Positions 11,025-20,699 of a DNA stretch of 64,000 nt are shown piece by piece. Below the pieces are notes generated by a model, which did not search any database, was not told the origin of the DNA, and worked only from the letters and a program-made list of their open reading frames with translations. How positions within the stretch are numbered: position 1 is the stretch's first letter; each line of letters opens with the position of its first letter. The DNA comes from Silene latifolia. Lineage: Eukaryota > Streptophyta > Magnoliopsida > Caryophyllales > Caryophyllaceae. The position numbers and the translations under genes are program-made. Where the stretch lies: NCBI RefSeq assembly GCF_048544455.1, contig NC_133526.1:9812001-9876000 (forward strand), read 5' to 3'.

Positions 11025-12413
11025 TGTAATACTCCGTATTTATAAGTCTTGGGGTACTCTATCGAGTAGGCCTTACTCTGTCGAGTTAGGGAGTTTTGCG
11101 AAATAAAATAGTTTCTGACCTGTTGGGTACTCGATCGAGTAACTAGGGTACTCGATCGAGTAAGGGGGTACTCGATCGAGTAGCCTTGGGTACTCGATCG
11201 AGTAGCCGGTTTACGGGGAGTTTTTCTCGGGTTTTGTTAATTATGCGATTAAGATATATAACCTTCCGTCATTATTTCTAAATCACTTTTGCAAAACCTA
11301 ATTTACTGTTTAAGAGAGAAGGCAAGTATGTTCTTAATCCTAATCGCATTGTTGACAAATCCCGGAGCTTGAGAGGTCGGATTCCATCGTTCTTTATACC
11401 TTTGTGATCCTTGCGTCGAGGGTAAGATCTGCATACCAATTTTATAGTATTTCGTCAAGTTTCGTTAAACCCTAATTTTGGGATTGGGGGTTTTTATGAT
11501 TTGTTAAGGTTAGATTGTGATTATGTGATTATGTGATAGGAGAAGGATTTGTAAAGGAGAGGTTTTGAGACAATTTGCTAGATCGTCGATGATTGTGTTG
11601 CTTTCCGGGTAGGATTTCTACTCGCATTAGTCCCATAATGGGATGATTGTTGATGTGTTGAGATTGATTGTTTGATATAGTAATTTTATTGTGACTACCG
11701 TGATTGTGATTGTACACCGTTGATAGATTCAGACGGTTGTTGATATTGTGATTGTGATTGGTTGCCTATGGTTCTCGAGATGCGTTCTCGGCTGAGTGGA
11801 GTCACTTGCGGGAGTGGCTTCACGCCCTAGTTTCGCCCTTCGTGGAACCCGTCACGGAAGGGGATGTGCACATTAATGGGACAGGGTTATCGCTCGGTAT
11901 GATGAGCGGGGATTTGGTGGGTACGGCTGCGGTCCCCCACTGGCGTAATGGTCCAAAGTGGACGATCGATGATTGAGATGATTGGAGTTGGTTGGTTGTG
12001 TATGTGTGACGGTTAAGTTGTCTCTTTATCTTATTGTATATATATATATGGTGAATTGTGTGATTAGTATCGACCCGTTTAAATGTTTTAAAAACGTGGT
12101 GATCCATTCGGGAGTGGTGAGCGATGCTTGGCGGGTATATCTTGGATACGCGGGGATCTAGCGGGGATGGAGTCATCACGTATCGAGTCTTTAGTTTTCC
12201 ATTGTGTTTGTTAGGATAGTTCCTTTCGGTTGGTTTATAGTTTGAGAGCGATTGTATTTTGCTTACATTGGTTTTGTTATGTAATCACTTAACTTGTTTA
12301 ATAAAGTATGTTTCTTCATTGTCTTATGATTATCATGCCTCGGGTAACCGAGATGGTAGCATCCTTATACCTGAGTGGTCCTGGTAAGGCACTTGGAGTA
12401 TGGGGGTGTTACA
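11025..12413 (+). repeat. Left LTR of the non-autonomous element
   Basis: It begins TGTAATACTCCGTATTTATA and ends ...GGGGGTGTTACA (1389 bp). It contains a four-copy palindrome array at 11128-11204 and is matched by LTRs at 16985-18381 and 40002-41384. Confidence 0.9.
11128..11204. repeat. Array of the 14-bp palindrome tactcgatcgagta (4 copies, LTR)
   Basis: Perfect copies lie at 11128-11141, 11149-11162, 11169-11182 and 11191-11204, with start-to-start spacing of 20-22 bp, about two helical turns. Two weaker relatives precede them near 11055 and 11076. The same array recurs in the other LTRs at 17088-17164 and 40105-40181. Confidence 0.95.
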
Positions 12414-12415
12414 AA

Positions 12416-12427
12416 TGGTATCAGAGC
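12416..12427 (+). other. Primer-binding site of the non-autonomous LTR element
   Basis: 'tggtatcagagc', complementary to the 3' end of initiator Met-tRNA, starts two bases after the LTR. This is the commonest plant LTR-element primer site. Confidence 0.85.
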
Positions 12428-14395
12428 GACGATCCTGAAACCTGTAACCAATGAATCTAATGAATCTAGGGAGTCAATTAAAATGAACCCGAGGTAAAGG
12501 TTGTAGGAGCTAATGCAAAGACTTGGGAGACGTCCTAAAGTCGCGAACTCGCCCTACAATTTTGAACCGGTCACCATGGGATATGTGTCGGGATCGTTAT
12601 GTGATTATTGTGTGCTGTGTATATCTATGTAGTAGTATGTTGTATGAATTGATGGATGCATCCATGTGGAGGATGGGGGATCTGAATTGAAAGATGATGA
12701 TGACGTGAATTGTATGTTGGTTGATTGTAAAGCATGAAAGTATAATGATTGATACATGTAATTTGGCATGTTATAATTATGTAAGGAAAAGTGTTTTGTC
12801 TGTATATATAAAGCGATGTGTAAGTATACATGTTGTTGTTGTCGTGTTGAGTAAAAGTACAGAAGGTTGGGAGTGTGAATTGAACATGTGCTGGGTGAAT
12901 ATGTTGAACGAATATGGTGGATAAATGTGTGGTATGATGGATGAATTAGTGGAAAAAGATGAATCATCGTGGTATGATAACATGGTTCCTGATTAAGCAT
13001 GTTATATAATGGAAGTTATTTTATAATGTTGTTATGCTAGTAACATGTGAATAGGGGACTTGATGTCATGTATTTGTGATTTTGTTTACGGAAAAGTGAT
13101 AGAATAAAAACATGTGGGTAAGTCATAATTGGCAAGTTAGGTAAATTATGTGCATGATGAATGTTGTTGCTTGGCTTTTGAAAATAGTAACATATGATTA
13201 TGAATACTGGTTTTATGAGTTTTGGACTGGTTTTGTTTGCTTGGTTGTTGTTTAAGCTATTTGGAAGTAAAAATCAAATAGTTATGTCGTCTGATTACAG
13301 CAAAGTTGTCTTTAAACTGTTATAACTTGAGATGCATAAATGATTTTGATGCGATTCCAATTGGAGGTGATCGCTTGTCCTTTTACGATTCTAACGATAG
13401 GTCACACGCCCAAAACGACCAAGTAATGAGTGAGTTATGACTGTTTTACGAAAACTGGACAGTGCTGAGAAATGCGTAGGTACTCGATCGAGTAGCCTTG
13501 GTACTCGATCGAGTAGGGGTACTCGATCGAGTACGTCGATTACTCGATCGAGTGTCCCTGGTAATTTGTTTTACGAGCTTCGATCTTCACCTACTCGATC
13601 GAGTAAGTCCCTTACTCGATCGAGTGGCTCTATACTCGATCTAGTGACCCTGTTTTGGGTCATATGCTTATCTTTTGACATTTGTTGCATATTATGTTTA
13701 ATTCAAAGGTAATATTTTGCTTCTTTATGCACCGTTTTATATGTATATTGATACTGATGCGTAAGTTACCCAATCTTATGGTGTAGTGAGTGGCACCTGT
13801 GGTGAGTAGGAGTTCGGTGGAAGGACATGAGTTCTATGTGTTGTGATAGATAGTGGAAAAAGAAAAGGGAGATTGGTATGGCTTAATTGAGGCATAGAGC
13901 ATGTTTTGTGAGACGGGATGAGTGATATGATTGTGTGTTGAGTAATGTAAGAATAAGTGAATGAGGGCAAAGAGTGATGCAAGTTTAAGGAACGTGAGAA
14001 TGAAAAGATTGAAAGAAAGGATGTGGATAGTAGCAACCGGAGATGTATAACGAATTATGGAGGGAGATGGTTAGAAATAGAGTTGAGTAAGAATATATGT
14101 AATGAAAGGTCGTTTTAGAGGAATTGAGAAGAGTGGTATATAGCGAACTTAATGGAGGCATGTCGCGACGTAGATTTGCGAGATAGTGAGTGAGTTTGGG
14201 AGATTTGGTTCATTAAGAAACGAACTAATGTGTGACTTCCTTGAGCAAGTAAGTCATGAGAGATCAGGGTGAGTAATAGCATGAGGTGGTCTGGACTGAT
14301 TTATGTTAAGTGTGAGTAAGAGCAGGATAAGAAAAGATTGATGGTAAGAAAGAGTGAGATGGTACTAATATGAAATGAGGGAAATTGAGTTTTGG

Positions 14396-14438
<43 letters not shown>

Positions 14439-16624
14439 TAACTGGTTTACTAAAGAGTTAGGTAGAAGGAATAAGGAGTTGAACTATTAATTGGTATTAT
14501 TGAGTGTAAAGAGAAAGGAAGGATAAAAGTAAGCTGAGGAAAATGTTCACCGGAGTTATGTGATATAAAAGTAAGGAATCATCGAAATGGGTGATAGTAT
14601 CACGAGGATGTTAGCTAATGGTTATATAGGAGTTTCAGGACGACATGATTGATAATGAGTTTCGAGGAACTAAGGGAGTAAGAAGTTGGTGGAGTATTGG
14701 AACGATACGAGATATTTGGTGGAGAGTTGGATGACCATACAAATAAGATAGTATTGGGAATAATGTTGAGGTAATTTTGTTGATGGGTTTGATGTTCGTT
14801 GTTTGGGATGTTAACCAAAGATAGGAAAGAAATCGTGATGTTTAGAGATGAGTGAAGAGGTTTGATGTCCGGACAGTGGTAGTGTTATGGTTTATGACTA
14901 GTGGTTAAGGGTGACGGTATGTTAGAGAGATGGTAATTCTAAAGAGGCTGATTTTGGTAGAGACTGCATTGATAAGTATGGTTGTGAGGAAGTATAAGAC
15001 ATAGTCTTGGGAGGCTGTTTCTCATAATGAGTGTTAGCTGTATGGTTATGTATGGCAGAAGGTGTTGGGTATGCGAATGGAAGAATGTGATGAGGGGCAT
15101 GCGAGTTAAGCTCGGGTGACAGTAACCTTTGTTGAGTGGTAACTTACGTGATCGGGATTGATTGGTTGGATGTGATTATGGGTCTATGTTATATATAAAT
15201 GTTTGTGTGAGGTTCGACCTCACAAGAAGTGGTATGGTGTGATAGTTATAATGTTGTTATCCAATGTTCTCGCAATATATGTTGAACACGGTAATTTAAT
15301 TGAATGATATTCAAAAAGGTAATAATTTGATTGATCTCGCATGACTGGTTATACTTGTATGTATTCATGATATATGTTGATTCCGTGATGCGGTAAGGGG
15401 ATGATATTCATGAGGTTATTATCTGTTTAATTCATATAATATGTTGCTTTGTGATTTAGCAAAGTGGATTTGAGTAAGTTTTTCTTGTTCAAGAAGTTAT
15501 GTTGAGTCAGTATTTATGGGATTGTGTATGTTGTGATGTCTATCGATGCGGTTGTGGTGCCTCGGGTGGTGATCCGGGCACGATATTTAGTGTTGTGATG
15601 CGGGTATTTTCGCACTGCGGTGTGGCTGTTGGTGGCGGTGTTGTGATGCCGTCACCGGTTGTGATGGAGTAGGCGGGATGATTATGATTCGAGTTTCAAA
15701 GTACATACCAATTATACATAGATTGTGTTGTTTCGTTTGTTGTTGTTTCTGTGAGTTTCGGTTTGGACGAGATAGACGATCGTCTTGATCATTGGTGTTT
15801 TCTTTATCAGGTTAAGTTTGAGAATGAGGGTAGAGTATGATATGGAATAGAGTTGTATATGTCTTCGTTGTTGTCATGGTATAGTGATATTATGTTAATG
15901 GAACACGGTTGTGAGAGGTTGTTACAGTACTTTTGATCTTGTTCTAGATAAGGCTTTAGTGGACATGGTAATGGCAAGTGATTCGTAAAGCATGTGTGGC
16001 AATGACCTGAAAGATACAGGTGGTTTATAATCCTTGGTTGAGACAGTGAGGGTAGGGTGTTGGGGGAATTAGTGTCATATTAAGTTATGTATGAGTTTTG
16101 CGGTAATGAAGGAAAGAACTTGAGGATCTAGTGTGAGTGTACGTAACAAGTGTGGATCGTGAGTTATGCTTTTGATGATGGGAGTTTTATATAGTTTATA
16201 TAGAGAGGTATGTCATGTTGCGGTAATGTGGAAAAGTTGAAGTTTTGGGTTAAGCTAAAGATTTTGAGGTATAGGTTAGGTGGTGTGACGAGTGAATTGA
16301 AGTATGAGAATTGTTTAAGTAAGAGAGCCTTGGATACATGCATGGCGAGTGTTTAGAGTATAGGTGGTTATCTATGACATGTGATGATGATGAGAATAAT
16401 GAGAAGATATAACTAAGGATATAGTATTAGTAGGTTACGAGGACGTAACATTTATCTTAAGAGGAGTAGGATGCGATAAAAGAGATTTTGATGGTAGTAC
16501 ATATGGTAGTATGTTTGGAAGTGGAGTGTTGGTGTAGCATAAAGGACTGTTTCATTAAAGGTCATGGTCGTGCTTGTAACAGCTAGTGTTGACAGTTGGA
16601 TGATGAGGTTATGAGTGTGAGTAA
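12428..16624 (+). other. Interior of the non-autonomous LTR element, no coding domain seen
   Basis: About 4.2 kb of T/G-rich plus-strand sequence with only short chance open frames. It holds the palindrome array at 13481-13646 and an uninterrupted A tract at 14399-14436 (38 bases). I see no protease, reverse transcriptase, RNase H or integrase motif on either strand. Confidence 0.75.
13481..13646. repeat. Second array of the tactcgatcgagta palindrome (7 copies, interior)
   Basis: Perfect or one- to two-mismatch copies start at 13481, 13502, 13520, 13541, 13592, 13613 and 13633, again mostly 18-21 bp apart. They sit in the non-coding interior of the LTR element, far from the LTR arrays. A 91-residue open frame over this region is just the repeat read in one frame. 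Confidence 0.9.
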
Positions 16625-16984
16625 ACTTCGAGGACGAAGTTCCTTTTAAGGGAGGTAGAATGTAACATTCCGTTTGATGTCTATGAGTGTCTTGGTATTG
16701 GATTTGATAGTGGATGATATTATGGAGCTAGCAGCGTTAGAGGATGGTAGTTGGTTATGTATGGAGTTGGTGTCGTGAGGGATATATATGTGGTAGATAC
16801 GATATCGTGAGTCATGTTGTGGAAGTAAACATAGTTGGTGGAGTGGGTGTTAAGAGTTCATGTTCTATGTTCGGTCGAGTTCTTGAGTTCTTAGCTAAGT
16901 TGTTGTGTCTTGGTCGAGTTAGTACGGTTGTTTTTATGTATGGGTTGAACTTCGGGGACGAAGTTCTTTTTAAGGAGGGAAGAC
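16625..16984 (+). other. Duplicated purine-tract zone before the right LTR
   Basis: Two similar end cassettes occur about 320 bp apart. The first is 'cttcgaggacgaagttcc', a purine tract and 'tgtaacattccg' (around 16627-16673). The second is 'cttcggggacgaagttc', 'aaggagggaagac' and the true LTR start 'tgtaatactccg' at 16985. The first looks like the PPT and LTR start of a related element left inside this one. The same structure recurs near 39643-40001. Confidence 0.7.
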
Positions 16985-18381
16985 TGTAATACTCCGTATT
17001 TATAATTCTTGGAGTACTCTATCGAGTAGGCCTTACTCTGTCGAGTAAGGGAGTTTTGCGAAATAAAATAGTTTCTGACCTGTTGGGTACTCGATCGAGT
17101 AACTAGGGTACTCGATCGAGTAAGGGGGTACTCGATCGAGTAGCCTTGGGTACTCGATCGAGTAGCCGGTTTACGGGGAGTTTTTCTCGGGTTTTGTTAA
17201 TTATGCGATTAAGATATATAACCTTCCGTCATTGTTTCTAAATCACTTTTGCAAAACTTAATTTACTGTTTAAGAGAGAAGGCAAGTATGTTCTTAATCC
17301 TAATCGCATTGTTGACAAATCCCGGAGCTTGAGAGGTCGGATTCGATCGTTCTTTATACCTTTGTGATCCTTGCGTCGAGGGTAAGATCTGCATACCAAT
17401 TTTATAGTATTTCGTCAAGTTTCGTTAAACCCTAATTTTGGGATTGGGGGTTTTTATGATTTGTTACGGTTAGATTGTGATTATGTGATTATGTGATAGG
17501 AGAAGGATTTGTAAAGGAGAGGTTTTGAGACAGCTGCTAGATCGTCTGATGATTGTGTTGCTTTCCAAGTAGGATTTCCTACTCAGTATTAGTCCCATAA
17601 TGGGATGATTGTTGATGTGTTGAGATTGATTGTTTGATATAGTAATTTTATTGTGACGTAGTGATTGTGATTGTACAATCGTTGATAGATTCGGACGGTT
17701 GTTGATATTGTGATTGTGATTGGTTGCCTATGGTTCTCGAGATGCGTTCTCGGCTGAGTGGAGTCACTTGCGGGAGTGGCTTCACGCCCTAGTTTCGCCC
17801 TTCGTGGAACCCGCCACGGAAGGGGATGTGCACATTAATGGGACAGGGTTATCGCTCGGTATGATGAGCGGAGATTTGGTGGGTGCGGCTGCGGTCCCCC
17901 ATCTGGCGTGGTCCGAAGGACGATCGATGATTGAGATGATTGGAGTTGGTTGGTTGTGTATGTGTGACGGTTAAGGCATCGTCTGTTTATCTTATTGTAT
18001 ATATATATATATGGTGAATTGTGTGATTAGTACTCGACCCGTTTAAATGTTTTAAAAACGTGGTGATCCATTCGGGGGTGGTGAGCAGTGCTTGGCAGGT
18101 ATATCTTGGATACGCGCGGGATCTAGCTGGGGATGGAGTCATCACGTATCAGAGTCTTTAGTTTTCCGTTGTGTTTGTTAGGATAGTTCCTTTCAGTTGG
18201 TTTATAGTTTGAGAGCAGTTGTATTTTGCTTACAGTTGGTTTTGTTATGTAATCACTTAACTTGTTTAATAAAGTATGTTTCTTCATTGTCTTATGATTA
18301 TCATGCCTCGGGTAACCGAGATGGTAGCATCCTTATACCTGAGTGGTCCTGGTAAGGCACTTGGAGTATGGTGGTGTTACA
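16985..18381 (+). repeat. Right LTR of the non-autonomous element
   Basis: TGTAATACTCC...GGTGGTGTTACA, 1397 bp, followed by the target duplication 'tgggc'. It carries the palindrome array at 17088-17164. This LTR lies inside the ~23-kb duplicated segment. Confidence 0.9.
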
Positions 18382-18386
18382 TGGGC

Positions 18387-19058
18387 AGTGGATACTTGGT
18401 ACCAAGGGTTACTCTGTCAGTCAAGGGTATGAGTTGCTGAGAAACAAATTCCAGAGTATGGTGTGGGCTAGCCATATATGGAATAATTGGTGCATTCCCA
18501 AGCATCAATTTGTTGGATGGTTGATTCAAATGAATGCCTTGCAACTGAAGGGAAAACTCTTTCATCTGGGCAATGTGAGTGATGATCTTTGTGTGTTGTG
18601 CTCTAATGCTTCTGAAACTGTGGATCACTTATTTCAGGAATGTGAGTATAGCGAGAAGGCTTCTGGATTTGTGTGCCCAGAAGTGTGGATTGGTCTTTGC
18701 CTAATACCAATATTATCATGTGGATTGGGCAATGCTCGGCTTCAAAGACTAAAAAGGAGTGTTGTTAGCTTTTCTCGCAATCTACCTTTTATCAAATCTG
18801 ATGCGAGAGAACAAAGCTAGAGTTGAGGGATGCATTCTTCGACTGAACTAGTGTTCAAGCAAATAATCGGGGAGATGAATGTATGGTTGAAGGCTAAAAT
18901 GTGGCTATGGATAGTAGAGATAGAGTATGGTTTAATAGTCTTCAAATGTAATGGTTATATCCGATGGGATATTTAAACTGTTTGTATATAAATTGTAGCT
19001 TGTAATAGCTGTTTGTGCTTAATGAAATTTGTACCTTTCACCAAGAAAATAAAATAAA
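18387..19058 (+). mobile_element. L1-type LINE, 3' part, copy A
   Basis: This continues ORF2 after the LTR insertion and encodes the zinc-binding domain C-terminal to the reverse transcriptase (VWASHIWNNWCIPKHQF; the Cys residues of LCVLCSNASETVDHLF). A short 3' tail ending 'agaaaataaaataaa' follows near 19045-19058. The frame is lost after about 18650, where this copy differs from copy B (41390-42068) mostly at CAG/CTG words, so some of the apparent damage may be sequence error. Confidence 0.85.
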
Positions 19059-19927
19059 CGAGGCCTAAGTAAAATAAAGGCATAATTTAGCAATTCCGTT
19101 TTAATATTGTCAGATTGTCAGTCCATTCATGTCATCCATATTGACTATAAACCGCTTAATTTAGCAAAGATATTGAAAATGATATATAGAGACTTTGACC
19201 TTCTAGAGATCGATGCCTTCATTAGTTCTTATTCAGCAAAGCCAGCAAGGGTTGCTCATGCTGAATAGCTGATGGCAAGAAAAGTCTTCAAATTAATAAT
19301 CTAAAATTTCGAAACCAAAGGCCATTCCTTCATTCTTAGTACACACCGTCATGGACTGATTAATCATCAAATAAAAGCAATTAATTTTTTGTCAGCATTT
19401 CTATTTTAAAAAAACTAATTTTGTATTGAGTTTCATGTCGACGATCACACATTCCCTACAATTCAATCGTTTTAATACAATTTAAACAATATTCCGTAGG
19501 TAAACGATTAACGAAGAAAAGGATGAGATGAACAACCACCACATCAAACCCGTTTGGTTAAGATATATTTATAAGTAAGATGATAATTTGTGATATTAAG
19601 ATAAAGTGTGTCTTACTTAAGAAAGTAATATTCGTCTTAAAATTAAAACCGGCCAAACAATAATTTGATGTAAAATATATGAAATGCACTTAGATAAATA
19701 GAGACGAGCTTTTGTTATTCTCCAGACAATTTTTTGTCTCACATAATCTATTTAAAACGTTTTAATTTTAAGATGGAAATATTAAATGCCTTAACCAAAA
19801 ATTTGTGATTCCATAAGATAACCTCTTCATATACGTGTTTCAAATTAATTCAATATTAAGAAGTCCACTATATTTGACCTGATGATAATGATGCATGGTA
19901 ATTTACTTACTACTTGTGGAATTGTAC
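19059..19927. other. Intergenic / upstream region of PR-10 copy A
   Basis: AT-rich, no gene seen. It holds a MITE-like element at 19553-19799, about 130 bp upstream of the TATA box of the PR-10 gene. Confidence 0.6.
19553..19799. mobile_element. MITE-like element in the PR-10 upstream region, copy A
   Basis: The ends form a perfect 10-bp inverted repeat, 'tttggttaag' (19553-19562) and 'cttaaccaaa' (19790-19799), around a 247-bp AT-rich body without coding capacity. I could not identify a clear target duplication, so the superfamily is open. The copy B counterpart is 42563-42806. Confidence 0.5.
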
Positions 19928-19935
19928 TATAAATA
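19928..19935 (+). promoter_or_regulatory. TATA box of PR-10 copy A
   Basis: 'tataaata' lies 109 bp upstream of the ATG, which would place transcription start near 19960 and give a ~80-nt 5' UTR. Confidence 0.75.
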
Positions 19936-20043
19936 TGAGACCAAAATGCAAACATTTGTATCAACCTCCTTCATTTCACTAGCAATCCTCAATTCAAACA
20001 TCTTATATTATTTCTTCATTTAGCCTCTTAACAAAAATCGATA

Positions 20044-20529
20044 ATGGGAGTTTCAACACACACAATGGTCGACTGCACCAGCCCTGTGGCCGCGGCTAGG
20101 TTGTTTAATGCTTTCTGCATTGATAACCATAATTTCATGCCAAAAGCATTACCCAATTTTGTGAAAAGTGTAGACGTTGTTCATGGTGAACCTGGCACGG
20201 TTGGGTCTGTCAGACAACTCAACTTTCCTGAAGGGAAGCCCTTCAAGTACGCAAAAAACAGAGTGGATGAAATTGATGCAGGAAAGTTCTACTGCAAGTA
20301 CACCACCATTGAAGGCGATGTCCTTCGTGAAAACATAGAATATGTAGTTCACGAGACAACCTTCGAGCCATCAGGGAACGGGACTCATTACACGATGGTG
20401 ACAAACTACCACACAAAGGGAGATTTTGTGGTTACTGATGAACACGTCGCAGCTGGAAAACAGAATATCAAGAAGATGTTCGACACTGCTTCCGAATACC
20501 TCGCTGCCAATCCTCATCTATATGCTTGA
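20044..20529 (+). CDS. PR-10 / Bet v 1 family protein, copy A
   Basis: A 161-residue protein of the length usual for Bet v 1-type PR-10 proteins (about 155-162), starting MGVSTHTMVDC. It has the glycine-rich loop GEPGTVGSVRQLNF (about residues 48-61), the central strand region YVVHETTFEPSGNGTHY and the conserved NYHTKGDF, followed by a long C-terminal helix (about 131-156). Members are small cytosolic proteins with a hydrophobic cavity that binds plant metabolites or hormones, and many are induced by stress or pathogens; the ligand here cannot be told. No signal peptide is seen. The gene is intronless, although many PR-10 genes carry one intron near codon 62. It has its own TATA box and poly(A) signal and faces the 3' end of ThrRS, 1.6 kb away. 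The predicted protein is identical to copy B (43051-43536). Confidence 0.93.
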   Translation: MGVSTHTMVDCTSPVAAARLFNAFCIDNHNFMPKALPNFVKSVDVVHGEPGTVGSVRQLNFPEGKPFKYAKNRVDEIDAGKFYCKYTTIEGDVLRENIEYVVHETTFEPSGNGTHYTMVTNYHTKGDFVVTDEHVAAGKQNIKKMFDTASEYLAANPHLYA

Positions 20530-20691
20530 ATTTTGAATTTGTGTGTGATTAATCAAGGATATGATATGGTTGCTATAGAGAATAAGATTTGAATTGATTT
20601 TTATGCGTGTGTTTTGTTGCTTTTGTAACCCAAAATATTGGGTTCTCTTTATATGGTGTTTTGTTTCATTTTCAATTTTTGTTCACTTGAG

Positions 20692-20697
20692 AATAAA
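20692..20697 (+). terminator. Poly(A) signal of PR-10 copy A
   Basis: 'aataaa' about 165 bp after the stop codon, followed by a second A-rich 'ataataaa' near 20708; a plausible plant polyadenylation region. Confidence 0.5.
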
Positions 20698-20699
20698 AT

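Larger units (their letters stand above)
11025..18381 (+). mobile_element. Non-autonomous LTR retrotransposon (LARD-like) inserted into the LINE
   Basis: Two long LTRs (11025-12413 and 16985-18381) flank a 4.57-kb interior with a PBS after the left LTR and a purine-rich tract before the right LTR. The element interrupts the LINE ORF2 and is bounded by the perfect 5-bp target duplication 'tgggc' (11020-11024 and 18382-18386). The interior has no recognisable gag or pol domain, so it would depend on proteins from a related element. The end motif 'gacgaagttc' plus a purine tract resembles Tekay/Del-type gypsy elements, which is a tentative family call. The two LTRs look very similar by eye, so insertion seems recent. 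Confidence 0.9.

Noticed and set aside
11128-11204. CRISPR-like regular repeat array
   Set aside because: The repeats are perfect palindromes with 6-8 bp gaps in a plant retrotransposon LTR, and there are no spacers of suitable length or cas genes.
12605-13000. Several overlapping minus-strand frames rich in Thr, His and Tyr
   Set aside because: Chance frames in TG-rich LTR-element interior; low complexity and no family resemblance.
16744-16989. 81-residue frame, identical at 39761-40006
   Set aside because: It lies in the non-coding end of the LTR element, runs through the purine tract into the LTR and has no recognisable domain. Its identity in both copies only reflects the duplication.
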